The position numbers and the translations under genes are program-made. A DNA stretch of 64,000 bases from Neurospora intermedia (Eukaryota > Ascomycota > Sordariomycetes > Sordariales > Sordariaceae): NCBI GenBank assembly GCA_037102815.1, contig BTPP01000005.1, forward strand, positions 2,728,001-2,792,000, written 5' to 3'. A model generated the notes under the pieces. It did no database searches and was not told the origin of the DNA. It worked only from the letters and a program-made list of their open reading frames with translations. Shown here piece by piece: positions 48,851 through 59,382 of this stretch. Numbering within the stretch: position 1 is the stretch's first letter; each line of letters starts with the position of its first letter.

Positions 48851-49424
48851 TTTTATCTTTTTTTTATTTCGATATTATTATTTGGTTTATATTGGAATAG
48901 TACTAATACCTTTGCAAATATAACGAAAATAGTACTCAAAGAATGAGAAAAAAAAATGGCATTTAGTAGCAACTATTTTATAAATGAAAATTTTTTATAG
49001 TTATTCTAATCGTTAAATAACGTTCTTATTATATAAAACTAAATTTGAATATTGGATTTCGTAAAGCTTAATATAAAGTTTACTAATTTTTAATTTAAAA
49101 GTTCGATATCTAAAAGTAAAATTTATCCTACTACCTAAATTATACTAGCAAAGTTTCAAATGTTCTGCACCAGATTTGCTACTTGTATATCGATGCCGGT
49201 ATTGTCATTAAAATGCCGGCCGATATACAGCTCCGGCAACCGCGGTTTAAGCGCTTACGTACCGCTGCGGTTCCTACCTAAGCGCGTTACGTACGGAATA
49301 TGGAAATTACTAGTAACATTAGTATTATATCCGTACGGTAGCTCGAGGCAGGCGCAGCACTTGCCAAAACAGGTAATTGAGAGATTTTGCGCGGACCTGG
49401 ATAACGACCCCCGGAATGGAAGGG

Positions 49425-51326
49425 AACATTGACCCCCCGAACTGGTGTTTGTGTGCTCTGTTCAAGTACCCGTGGATCTGAGGACGGCTGGCAGGCATGA
49501 CCTGACTATCTCAGTAACACCTCGGTTCAACAAGTAGCGACAATGATTGCTTGGATTGTAGGATTGAATGGCTGAGGTTTGAACGCAGAAAGAAAACACT
49601 CACTAGGGATTCAATGAAATCCTTTTGTCGCAGTTCTCGGCGTGCAACTTGGGAAGGTGTCCTCTCCTTCGCAACGAAGGACTGGAAACTGACCGAAGAA
49701 GTTCCCACAAAGCGCAGGTGCCAACAAGTCCGCGAGTCGACGATCATGAAATGAACCTCACCATTTGCCCCGAATTGACGAAAACCAAGAGAGGCGTCAC
49801 CAACCGACCGAACTTTCTCGCCAGCTCGCCTTCGCTAAAACTTCGGCAAAACCACACTCCCCATGGAGTCGCTCGACGAACGAACAGTTCCCCATCCGGC
49901 GGCATACGTCGTCATCCGCACGAACTCCGCCTGCGCGGGCGGAGATGTGCGAAAATGGGATATGGAGAAGCTAGGTCGCGACAAATGTGCGAATGACCTT
50001 TTTCTTTGTGATGCTGACGAGTTGGGAGGCCCAACAGTGATCTCAAGCAAAGAAAAGGCGGCGGACGATACACAGCGGCATTCCAACGGGCTACACGGGC
50101 CGTAACGGCTCAACTTCGGGTCCGGGAGGGGGAACGATGCACTCCCCCGTGTGTCGCCAAGACCTGGACCGCGGGGTGGTGTGGGGTACACATTCCTTCC
50201 TCCTCAACTTCCGCTTTTCTTTTTTCACACTTGCTGCTGCAGAAAACGTTGTCGATTTTGCTTGGATCCTGAAAAGCTTGAATTTGTTTTGGCGGTTTAA
50301 GGGTCCAGGAAGCTGCTCTTTCCGGCCGGAGCTTTGAAGTTTTGAAGTGCTTACAGTGACAAGTGGACAGTTGACGCTTCAGTGTGTGTTCCCGTTCTCG
50401 ACCCTCTCCATCAATCACATCGAAATTCGATAGATTGGACAATGCGATGCACCCGAAGGTCTGAAGTACTGTAGGACGAGATAGTCAAGTCCAAGTGAGA
50501 AGTGACAAACTGCACTACACTACATATCTGCCGGCGGCCTGGAACGTCAAAAAAGCCATCTCATTACGTAGCATTTTCCCCTTCTTTTTGAGTTTAGACT
50601 TGAAATTCCTTTTTGGTTGGTTGGTTAATCTATCCCAACCGCTCCAACGTCGCCGCTATCGACGGCACCCCTTTTGGCCGCCGCTTGATCTTCGGTTGAT
50701 TGTTGACCGTTGCGAGGATTCTCCTTCCCAACTTGACGACAACTACCCACATTTTCTTTCCCTGGCAATGTGTTTTTCCACAACTTCATGCAATGTGATA
50801 TAGCTTGCTCCAAGTTCAATCATCATCGTGGCTCCGCGCCAGAGTAACCCCCCGCATCCGCATCACAGACAAGCGTCACCCCGACCGCCCAGTCTGACAT
50901 ACATACATACCGCCCGGTCGCGCGGTAGTGATTCCGGGCCGCGATCAATCTGTTTCCGCGGAAGGAGGAATAAGAAAAGGGGGAGGAGGAGGCAAGATAG
51001 GACGCTTGTGGTTGGGTTGACTTCTGGTCATGACTGGCAACATCATGAGGCACGGGATCTCATGAAAAGATTGGAATATAAAAGTTTCGACTCACCGTGG
51101 TCTGGGAGCTACTCGATCAAGGACAGTTTTCAATTCAGAAGCCCTCTCTCTGCCTGGTGTGTTACGCTCGCAGCTGTTGAAAGGACCAACAGACCTGGAC
51201 GGGTATATCACCACAAGGACTCATCATCGTTCTTCGTTTGATTTTATCACTGGTCTGTATCATCATCTGCCCTTCGACCTCAGAAGAGCCAGTTGGACTA
51301 CAACGTCAATCCACCCTAAGGCCACA
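49425..51326. other. intergenic DNA and 5' region of the FHS-type transporter gene
   Basis: Ordinary-GC sequence without a supportable gene. Frames at 49511-50442 overlap on both strands and lack domains. The final few hundred bases probably form the leader of the transporter gene. The in-frame upstream extension (51159-51326) lacks stops but looks noncoding. Confidence 0.5.
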
Positions 51327-52973
51327 ATGGCCTCCTCAACCTCCCCTTCACCCTCCGACCCGGAAAAGATGGACCATCATCAAGCCCACAACGTCCAACC
51401 CGCCCCATCCATATCAAACAACACCAACCACAACCACGACCCCGAAAAGTCCGTTGCCATTCCCATCGATGGAGAACCCAAATCCAAGACCGCCACAGCC
51501 CATCCATTTTCAGAGCAAGAATCGGAACCCGAGCTCGAGCAGCCCAACCCCAACAGCCCCCAACAACCCGACCACGACCAAAGAAAAACAACCTGGAACG
51601 CCTCCCGCACCTCCATCTTCCGCTTCCTCCTCATCTGCTACTCCTTTATCCTCATGGGCATGTCCGACGGCGCCATCGGTGCTCTGATCCCCTACCTGGA
51701 AACCTACTACTCCATCTCCTACACCATCGTGTCCCTGGTCTTTCTATCTCCCTTTATCGGCTACCTCTTGGCCGCCTTATTCAACAACCTCATCCACCAC
51801 CACTTTGGTCAGCGCGGCGTCGCCATCTTGGGCCCCGTTTGCAGGCTGATCGGATTCATACCCATGGCCTGTCACCTCCCTTATCCTGCGTTGCCGGTGG
51901 TCATGTTGTTCACCGGGTTCGGCAACGGTATTGAGGACTCGGCGTGGAATGCTTGGGTAGGAAATATGAGAAACGCGAATGAGTTGTTGGGCATTATGCA
52001 CGGGTGTTATGGGCTGGGTGCGACCATCGGACCGTTGATTGCCACGAGCATGGTGACCAAGGGTGGGTTGGAGTGGTATACGTTTTATTATGTGATTGTG
52101 GGATTGAACGGTTCGGAGCTTGTGGCGATGACGGCCGCGTTTTGGACGGCAACCAAGGAAGTGTACCGGGCGGGGATTGCCGAGTCGGAGTCCGAGTCGG
52201 AGGATGTTGCTGGTGCTGGTGGTGAAAACGAAGGAGGCACTAATAAACGGACGACGACTCGCACCGTCATGCGTGATCCTATCCCTTGGATCGTTGCCAT
52301 GTTTTTGCTAGGTTACGTCGGCGCTGAGGTTTCCCTTGGCGGGTGGATTGTGACTTTCATGCTCAAGGTGCGGCATGCGGAACCCTTCAATGCTGGGTTG
52401 ACCGTGACTTTCTTCTGGCTGGGACTGACGGTGGGACGAGTGGTGTTGGGTTTCATCACGGGCCGCATCGGGGAGAAGGTCGCCATCTCGGTGTATCTCC
52501 TGCTGTGTATTGCGCTGCAACTGCTGTATTGGTTAGTGCCGAGCTTTGTTGCCTCGGCCATCTTTGTGTCGTTTCTGGGTTTCTTCCTCGGTCCGCTGTA
52601 CCCCGCGGCTATCGTGGCGGCTACGAAGCTGCTGCCGCCTGGGTATCATGTGTCGGCAATTGGGTTTGCCGCGGCCTTTGGCGGCGGTGGTGCGGCAATC
52701 TTCCCGTTTGCGGTGGGCGCTATTGCCCAGAAGAAGGGCGTGACGGTCTTGCAGCCTATTGTGTTGGCCATTTTGGTGTTCATCTTGCTGATGTGGTGGT
52801 TACTTCCTGGTGGTCTGAAGCCCGGAGGCCTGGAACGGGCGAGGGAAAACAGAGAGAAGGTGGGGGATGAGGTGCGGAAGGGTTTCAGATGGTTGAAAGG
52901 GAAAGCTGGAAGTCCCAATAGTTGTTCGTCGTTTGTTCATACCGAGAGTGCAGCTGGGGTGAATCGGGTTTGA
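51327..52973 (+). CDS. MFS transporter, FHS/BSC6-like
   Basis: 548 residues in one exon. The start is the Met of MASSTSPSPS in the context CCACAATGGCC, 56 codons inside a longer frame whose first part looks like leader. Residues 1-95 are a polar, Pro/Ser/His-rich cytosolic tail. About 12 membrane segments follow, the first near 97-121 (LICYSFILMGMSDGAIGALIPYLETYY), the typical opening of fungal FHS-family proteins such as yeast Bsc6. GNGIEDSAWNAWVGN lies after segment 4. An acidic loop with SESESED separates the halves, and GRIGEK lies in the second half. Substrate unknown; sugar or small metabolite is possible. It converges with the F-box gene, stops 265 bp apart, with no functional link implied. 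Confidence 0.88.
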   Translation: MASSTSPSPSDPEKMDHHQAHNVQPAPSISNNTNHNHDPEKSVAIPIDGEPKSKTATAHPFSEQESEPELEQPNPNSPQQPDHDQRKTTWNASRTSIFRFLLICYSFILMGMSDGAIGALIPYLETYYSISYTIVSLVFLSPFIGYLLAALFNNLIHHHFGQRGVAILGPVCRLIGFIPMACHLPYPALPVVMLFTGFGNGIEDSAWNAWVGNMRNANELLGIMHGCYGLGATIGPLIATSMVTKGGLEWYTFYYVIVGLNGSELVAMTAAFWTATKEVYRAGIAESESESEDVAGAGGENEGGTNKRTTTRTVMRDPIPWIVAMFLLGYVGAEVSLGGWIVTFMLKVRHAEPFNAGLTVTFFWLGLTVGRVVLGFITGRIGEKVAISVYLLLCIALQLLYWLVPSFVASAIFVSFLGFFLGPLYPAAIVAATKLLPPGYHVSAIGFAAAFGGGGAAIFPFAVGAIAQKKGVTVLQPIVLAILVFILLMWWLLPGGLKPGGLERARENREKVGDEVRKGFRWLKGKAGSPNSCSSFVHTESAAGVNRV

Positions 52974-53237
52974 ACGCTCAGACTGCACAATTGCATCGTC
53001 GAAAAAGTGTATTGATTGAAAGGGCATGTTTGTATCCGAACAGGGGCATGGAAACGGCCAGCTAATTCCTTTGTTATTGTTTCAGTTCTCGCGATTTTGC
53101 TATTCTGGGTGCCAATTGATCTGTCCCATCCGCAGTAGGCCCTAAGAGTTGGTCTAAAAATATTGCCAGGACAGTGTACCACAAAAGCTGGACTGACAAG
53201 CGGCTCAAGCGCGTGTACACTGCGGGCAGGTGATCCT

Positions 53238-55411
53238 TTAAGCCTTCACCTGTAGGTCTTTCATATCGTGATAAAAGCTCCACGCGACATAGCCTTTTGA
53301 ACCGACACAGATAAGGAAGTCCTCGTCTGCCAGCAGACCAAACGGGTTTTGATCTTCGCGATGCTCGGCCTCATCTATGAGTTGTTTGTATTCGAAAGTG
53401 ATATCAAGGCCGTAGATCGGCTGAAGAGACGGAATGAGGTCGAGGCTTCCAGTCAGGAATCGTGAAACAATGTTGGAGCATCTGTGACCACGCATCATCT
53501 TTCCCGCCTTTGCAGGTGTGTTGTCGAGGCATTCTGTCAAACGGTAAGTGACGGGAATAGGCTCAACCGCCTCGAGCGTCGACGGGCAATAGACTGGAAG
53601 ATCATCCATTGACTCGAGATGCTTTTGGCCGTTCAACTCCGATATCAATAACATGGCGAAACGCAAATCTTTCCTCTTGGTAGGCGCGAAGACGAGATCG
53701 ATTTGCTGACCGCCCCAGCATATGGACGGTTGAGGTCCCACACCTGTGGCAGATATGAAGGGGAACGTTGAGACCGAGGCTGTCACAGCGTTGAAAAAGA
53801 CATTAAACCCAAGGCGAACGTCCACAGGCCAATGATCTCCATCTTCATCCTCGTAGCTGAGATCATCATCATCGTAGACCCCTCGGAAATCATAGTCAGG
53901 CTTGTCAGCCCATCCATCTAGGAAAAATTGGCATACGGTATAGTTGCCATAGGCATCAACCTCCTGCGTAGTGGGTACGAAAGCGTCTTCATATCCTCCA
54001 GTTGAATTTAGATGATCATCATCATCTGCATTGAAACCAAAGTTGAAATCACCTGTACCCCACTTCCGAGTAAAAGAGCGAACCTGAGGAAGGGTTGTGG
54101 TATGTAAGTGTAGAGTACCACTATGGTTGTACTCGAGAACCACCAGCGCACGCTCGGGGTTTTCTTGAAGAGGATCATCTTGAAGAGCGAGAAGATAGAA
54201 CGTATCGTCGAGCAGCGGGTGAGGAATCAGATCGAATATGCCTAGCCTGTCCGCGTCATCGAAGTAGCCCGAATAGAAGGCGACTGGGCCGGCATATTTC
54301 CTTGCCTCTCTTGTGTCGACTTCTTGCACACCTTGTTTGAATGTCCAGACATACACCTTGACGTCGGGGGTCAAGATGTATACGCGATTTTTCTCGATCT
54401 TGACCTTCTGGATATCGGCAGATGGAAGCGTTACAGAATCACGTTCGCCTGTCTCGAGGTTCCATGCGTAGCTAACACAAGGCTTTAGTATGTAAGGTAT
54501 GGAGAGCGATATTGGGACGCGGGGACAAACCAGGTCCTCTGTACTTGTACCACGACCAGCTCACTGCCCAAATCCAGCAATTCAGCGACGCAGCCATGGA
54601 GAACCACAGGAACGGGAACTTTGTATACTTTGCGCCGCTGGCTTCGTAAGTCATCTACAAAGGTAAGAGATGCGAGATTGTCATCGTCATCATCAGACTG
54701 CCAGGCCAATTTTCCATTACAGTATTGGAAATTTCTCCACTGTCTAGGCAATTGTGCTTTCTCATCGTGGAGACGATCATGATAGACATCATCAATATCC
54801 TGGTCTGGAAAAACATCATCCCAATCTGTTATGCTATCGGTAGGCTCCAAAGTGAAGAACCTGTCGCGAGTGACAAAGTGAAGCCACGGGCCAGGGTTGC
54901 AGATCATGGACCGGAACAAGCCCTGCTGTCTGATACTGAACTTGCGAGCGGCTTGGTGGAAGGAGTTGAACAAGTCTTGGTCTGTGCAAGCTTCGGGGGA
55001 TTGTAGCCTATTTCGGTGAGCGTAGAACGGGAGAAAATTGGGCATGTGATGCTTGGCCAGAGCCCTCACGACATCGCGTTGAGCCCACGACTTCCTCCAC
55101 GCCTTGGACACGTTGAGGATATTGACGATGTCCAAAGCGGACAAGTATGGGGAGATCTCAACGAGGATATCGGCTGGAAAACGAGAGATAATGTCTGCTG
55201 GCGGGGGCAGACTTTGGATATGTAATCTCATGAGCTGCGTTTCCTGGGGCGTGAGAGATGAGAGGAGAGTTCGCAGGTTTGCTAGCCGCAACCCCACGTC
55301 TGACCCGAGAGCCTCGAACTGTTCGGCGAGTGTATTCTGCATGGCTTCGGATGTGGCCAAGACAATATCAGAATCGCCGTTGTTGGTTCGAGTGCGTTTG
55401 ACTCTCCTCAT
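53238..55411 (-). CDS. F-box protein
   Basis: Two exons, 55411-54531 and 54471-53238, with a 59-nt intron (donor GTTTGT, branch-like TACTAAAG, acceptor GTTAG); phases fit and give 704 residues. Residues about 74-112 are an F-box (IISRFPADILVEISPYLSAL, then SKAWRKSW), which binds Skp1 in SCF ubiquitin ligases. The rest is a long C-terminal region with beta-propeller-like words such as CYAWNLETGER just after the splice, as in many fungal F-box proteins that bring a substrate to the ligase. Acidic runs (SDDDDDN, NADDDDH) are notable. The target is unknown. Confidence 0.88.
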
Positions 55412-57037
55412 GATTGAGGGTGGTTGATGTTATGTTGGCGGGCAGAAGGTGAAACCGGTATAAATGCAAAGCGTGCCAGTTCGAAAAAAATAAGGAAAAA
55501 AACAGCATCCATCGAGGTATGCAACAGCGTGAGGCCCTGAGGGTTAGGGTTACTGGCTTGATTCCTCATCTGGGGGTACTGTATCCAGCTGTGTCTGCTC
55601 ACCTCCTACTTTCCACATAAAAAGAAGAAGCGAAGCGTTGGAAGGATTGCCTCCAAGTTACGGCCTCCTTGGCAATTCTGGCACAGCCTGCTTGCATCTC
55701 TTCAACCTCTTCGACGAAATGGGCTCGACCGATGATAACTGCTTGGGGCTGCCTGTCGTACTTGTGGCGCCCACATAGCTGGGCAGGGAGATTTTAGGAG
55801 ACGCAATAGGAGAAAGCTTAGCGCAAGCTGCTTTGAGAACTTGGATGGAGTGGATTACTACTCATGTCAGAAATTGGGCAGAGATTATGAAGGGAATTAT
55901 GGTTGCGATACGTACCTTGGATATCTGGCAGCAGGAGTTTAGCCACACCACTTCCACTCTCAACCCCTTTCCAATATTAACACAACCACCGGCAGAGGAG
56001 CATTGGTTTTTGTATTTCGAGTGTGAAACATCTTGGCTATTTGCGTGGGGATGTCTGCATGCTTGAGACTACGGCATATACCGAGGGAACGGCCGAGAAA
56101 AGATGGAACAGGATGATGAGAATCTAGAATGACCCTGAGGATCAACAAAGCTTTCAAAATCGACAGACTCCGCCGAGCTTGAAGACTATCTGACTTTAGT
56201 TGAAAGATGGTGTACTAAGTGCTGACAACCTCCCGCCGACAACCAGAGGCAGGACACTCTGGTTACTATGTCATTTGGATATAAACCTTTCGTGTTGACG
56301 ACGATAATAATTGAAACAAGCCTGTAGGTCAAAGAACAGTGACCCCAATTTAGATGGAGAATTGTACTCGACCTTTCCTCCTGTTGTGAGAAAAGTGATT
56401 AATGATAAAGTCCTGTCCCCAGTCTGTACACTATCGAAAGCGGAGGGGCGAGGGTAAGGGTTGGAGGCGGTGACAAATTGACCCAGTGACATGTGGATCT
56501 CTCCGCATTTTGAAGCTCAGACCCACTTTCCGCCAGGCACGCCGTGGCCCACTCTCTGTTAGCGGGAATTTAGCCCTGCATTCGCGCCCTGATTTGGTGG
56601 ACCGATTAGTGATTGCAGTCACCTGAACACCAATTGAGTCAAGCCTCCGTCATCGTTGCAAGTCGTTGTTATCGGTTGGAGAGCATTGGTTCACCGTTGC
56701 CCTGTCATCTCGTCTCTCCCATCTTCGCCTCATCCTTTTGTTCTTCCTTTCGAGACGGTGAGATAGGTATCTATCCATCCAGGGTCTGTGTCGCGGCCCT
56801 CATCTTTTGCAATACAACATCTTTATCTTACCCTCTCTTCCCACCTTCTACTCTAGGCTTGGGTCCAAGCCTGTGACAACGCAACCGCAGCATTCCCGCC
56901 AAATCACCAGTAACCGCGGCTTCTCCAAAGCAAACCCTCTTCATTCTCTCTACCTCGCTCGAATTTGAGACGGGCATTCCTTTCGACCCTTCTTTCACGA
57001 CTTTACAAACAACGCCAACACCATCGAACTCGCCGAA
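55412..57037. other. divergent intergenic region between the F-box and mch1-like genes
   Basis: It holds both promoters. CT-rich pyrimidine tracts (about 56690-56960) precede the mch1-like start and fit a leader. No gene is supported in the middle, where frames are short and overlapping. Confidence 0.5.
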
Positions 57038-58834
57038 ATGGCATCACCCACTCCGGCCCCCCGGCCGGACCAAATCTCTGCCTCGACCCCCCTCCTCCAA
57101 TCCGACTCGACTTCCTCATGCGCTTCTTCCATCCGTTCCCTCTCCCCGTCCCGACGACGTCACCACAATGGGCGTACCTCCCCAGCCGCCGCTGCCTCGG
57201 CCCGCAATCTCTCCTTCGCCTCGGCCCTGCTCTCCTCCCTCTGCGCCGGCTCCATCACCATCTTCAGCATGTACGGCCACATCTTCCAGGAGCGTCTACA
57301 CTACACTCAGTTCGAGGTCAACGGGTTGTCGAGCGCCGCTTCGTTCGCCACTTACATGCCGGTGCCCTTGCTGGGGTACATGTGCGATCGCGTGGGGCCG
57401 GGACCGCTATCATTTGTGTCGGCGCTGTTCTTTGCGGCTGGGTATGGGCTGGCTGCGGCGGTGTATAAGCGAGAGGCGGATGGGGCGGCGTTGGGCAATG
57501 GTGCTGATGGCGAGGATACCGGAAGATTGGCGTATGCGGCCATGATTACTGCGTTTGTATTCATCGGCGTGGGAACGTGCTCCATGTATATGAGCGCTGT
57601 GGCGACGTGTGCAAAGAACTTCGGAAGGGGAAAACATCGGGGACTGGCACTTGCGGTGCCTATTGCCGCGTTCGGACTGAGCGGGATGTGGCAGAGCCAG
57701 CTAGGAAGCCGAGTGTTCTATGAAAGATTCGCGGATGGGACAAAGGGCGACTTGGACGTCTTCCACTTCTTCATCTTCTTGGGCGTCCTGCTATTCGTTG
57801 TGGGTTGCCTAGGCACATTCGGCTTGAAGATCGTTGACGAAGAAGACCTAATCGACGAAGCTGTTGAAGAATTGGAACGCAGCGGTTACCTCGACGGAAG
57901 CACATTCCTCCAGGGGAGCTGGACTGCAGACAGACCGGGCTACGGCGCCATCGAGCAATCACCCCTCGACATGGAAAGCGCCGGCATTCTCGACCCCTCC
58001 AAGCCCGACAACGACTCCGACTCGGAAGAAGAAGACGACAACGCCCGCATCAAGAAAACATGGGTCCTCAACGCCGAGACCCGCCGGTTCCTGACCGACC
58101 ACACAATGTGGTGTTTCGCCTTCGGTTTCTTCCTCATGATCGGCCCCGGTGAGGCCTTCATCAACAACCTTGGCACCGTCATCAAGACGCTCTACCCACC
58201 CCATCTCAAATTTGTCGGCGAACCCACCTCGGCGGCCACCCACGTCTCTATTGTCGGCATCACCAGCACCCTCGTCCGTCTCCTCACCGGCTCTCTGACC
58301 GACCTTCTCGCACCCAGCCCGCAGGCCCGTCACGTCCAGATTACCTCGTCCGGAACCCTCGAACGCAAGCGCTTCTCCCTCTCCCGCGTGTCCTTCCTGC
58401 TCTTCTTCGCCGTCACACTCTCCGTCGGCTTAGCCACCCTCGCCTCGGGCTGGATCCAAAACCACGGCGAGCGGTTCTGGGTCGCCTCGGGTTTGGTCGG
58501 TGCCGGCTATGGCGCCGTCTTCTCTCTCACGCCCATCATCATCACCGTGATCTGGGGCGTCGAGAACTTTGCAACCAACTGGGGCATCGTGGCCATGTTC
58601 CCTGCTCTTGGCGCCACGTTCTGGGGCCTGGTGTACTCGGCTGTTTACCAGTCCGGGGTGGAGAAGGCGGCCTCGAATGGGCAAGGTGGTGAGGAAGATC
58701 AGTTTTGCTATGGAAGTGAGTGCTATGCGTCTGCGTTTTGGGCGATGGCCGCAAGTGTTTGGGTTGCGTGTGGGTTGGTGTTGTGGGCTTGGAAGGGAAA
58801 GAATGGATGGGCGCAGAGAGGTATTGTGGTTTGA
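57038..58834 (+). CDS. mch1: Mch1-like MFS transporter
   Basis: 598 residues, one exon, starting MASPTPAPRP in the context GAAATGGCA. Residues 1-55 are a disordered Ser/Pro/Arg-rich tail. Membrane segment 1 (about 58-80, SFASALLSSLCAGSITIFSM) and the word YTQFEVNGLSS that follows fit the Mch1 family, fungal MFS proteins related to monocarboxylate porters and usually placed in the vacuole membrane. PLLGYMCDRVGP is the family loop between segments 2 and 3. An acidic cytosolic loop (DNDSDSEEEDD, about 320-330) divides the halves. GEAFINNLGTVIKTL and RLLTGSLTDLLAPSP in the second half also match. The yeast protein does not carry ordinary monocarboxylates, so the substrate is open. The next gene runs the same way 549 bp on. 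Confidence 0.88.
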   Translation: MASPTPAPRPDQISASTPLLQSDSTSSCASSIRSLSPSRRRHHNGRTSPAAAASARNLSFASALLSSLCAGSITIFSMYGHIFQERLHYTQFEVNGLSSAASFATYMPVPLLGYMCDRVGPGPLSFVSALFFAAGYGLAAAVYKREADGAALGNGADGEDTGRLAYAAMITAFVFIGVGTCSMYMSAVATCAKNFGRGKHRGLALAVPIAAFGLSGMWQSQLGSRVFYERFADGTKGDLDVFHFFIFLGVLLFVVGCLGTFGLKIVDEEDLIDEAVEELERSGYLDGSTFLQGSWTADRPGYGAIEQSPLDMESAGILDPSKPDNDSDSEEEDDNARIKKTWVLNAETRRFLTDHTMWCFAFGFFLMIGPGEAFINNLGTVIKTLYPPHLKFVGEPTSAATHVSIVGITSTLVRLLTGSLTDLLAPSPQARHVQITSSGTLERKRFSLSRVSFLLFFAVTLSVGLATLASGWIQNHGERFWVASGLVGAGYGAVFSLTPIIITVIWGVENFATNWGIVAMFPALGATFWGLVYSAVYQSGVEKAASNGQGGEEDQFCYGSECYASAFWAMAASVWVACGLVLWAWKGKNGWAQRGIVV

Positions 58835-59382
58835 GCGGGCGGGATCTTGGGATATTTGATAAATTGGGAATCAGGGAACATATATGGGCATGGTCTGATG
58901 ATTAAAGGGCTTTCTGGAGTTTTGGCATGGTGCATTTAGGATCTTGGGTAGTCGGGTTTCACTACATACGGGGACGTGACGTCCAGCGGTTACTACTTGG
59001 CTTTTTTCCAATCTGTGTATCTTAATGTGTGACATACCGCGCCCAAGTTGTGCATATAGACAGAATGCAACTATTCATGTTGATACAACCGTTAACTTCC
59101 CAACGTGTTACCTCTCCACTTGTACCTGCATTGATGACCTCCCGTCAAAGCCTTGATGTCAAAAAGGGGCTAGCCGACTTGATCCCACAGTGTATTCCCA
59201 ACCGCGCTAACACTGTCCCTCAGTCCAGAAACTTGCAACGAACCGTGCGTTGCATCAAGCGCGGCAATTGACCAATTGGGCATCGACCTTTTCATTTTCT
59301 TTTGCCATTCTCACTCAACATCTCTCATCTCATGTTAGTCTTGTCTCTTTACTCTCACAAAAACTCACAAGACCTTCACGAG
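58835..59382. other. intergenic, mch1-like 3' region and ppm2 leader
   Basis: No gene. A short frame at 59029-59271 has no domain. Sequence from about 59290 is pyrimidine-rich and probably the leader of the next gene. Confidence 0.5.

Larger units (their letters stand above)
43681..49403 (+). mobile_element. RIP-mutated MULE (Mutator-like) DNA transposon with TIRs
   Basis: The left end TATCCAGGTCCGCG...CAATTACCT...GGAAGCGC (from 43681) matches, inverted, the right end (49403 back to about 49350: TATCCAGGTCCGCGC...CAATTACCT...GGCAAGTGC). The imperfect inverted repeats are about 55 bp. GGAATGGAGGGA (43664-43675) and GGAATGGAAGGG (49413-49424) flank the element in direct order, a few bases out from the visible repeats, and may be the 8-12-bp target duplication. 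The A+T-rich interior carries a MULE transposase relic and a second relic. Terminal regions keep ordinary GC, so RIP is uneven. The true outer limits may be up to 9 bp wider on the right. Confidence 0.8.

Noticed and set aside
49160-49432. 90-codon plus-strand frame at the MULE right end
   Set aside because: It lies across the terminal inverted repeat, and the minus frame at the left end mirrors it, so the open frame reflects the TIR sequence rather than a gene.
51159-51326. Upstream in-frame Met of the FHS-type transporter
   Set aside because: The 56-codon extension looks like leader sequence, and the Met at 51327 has a far better start context.
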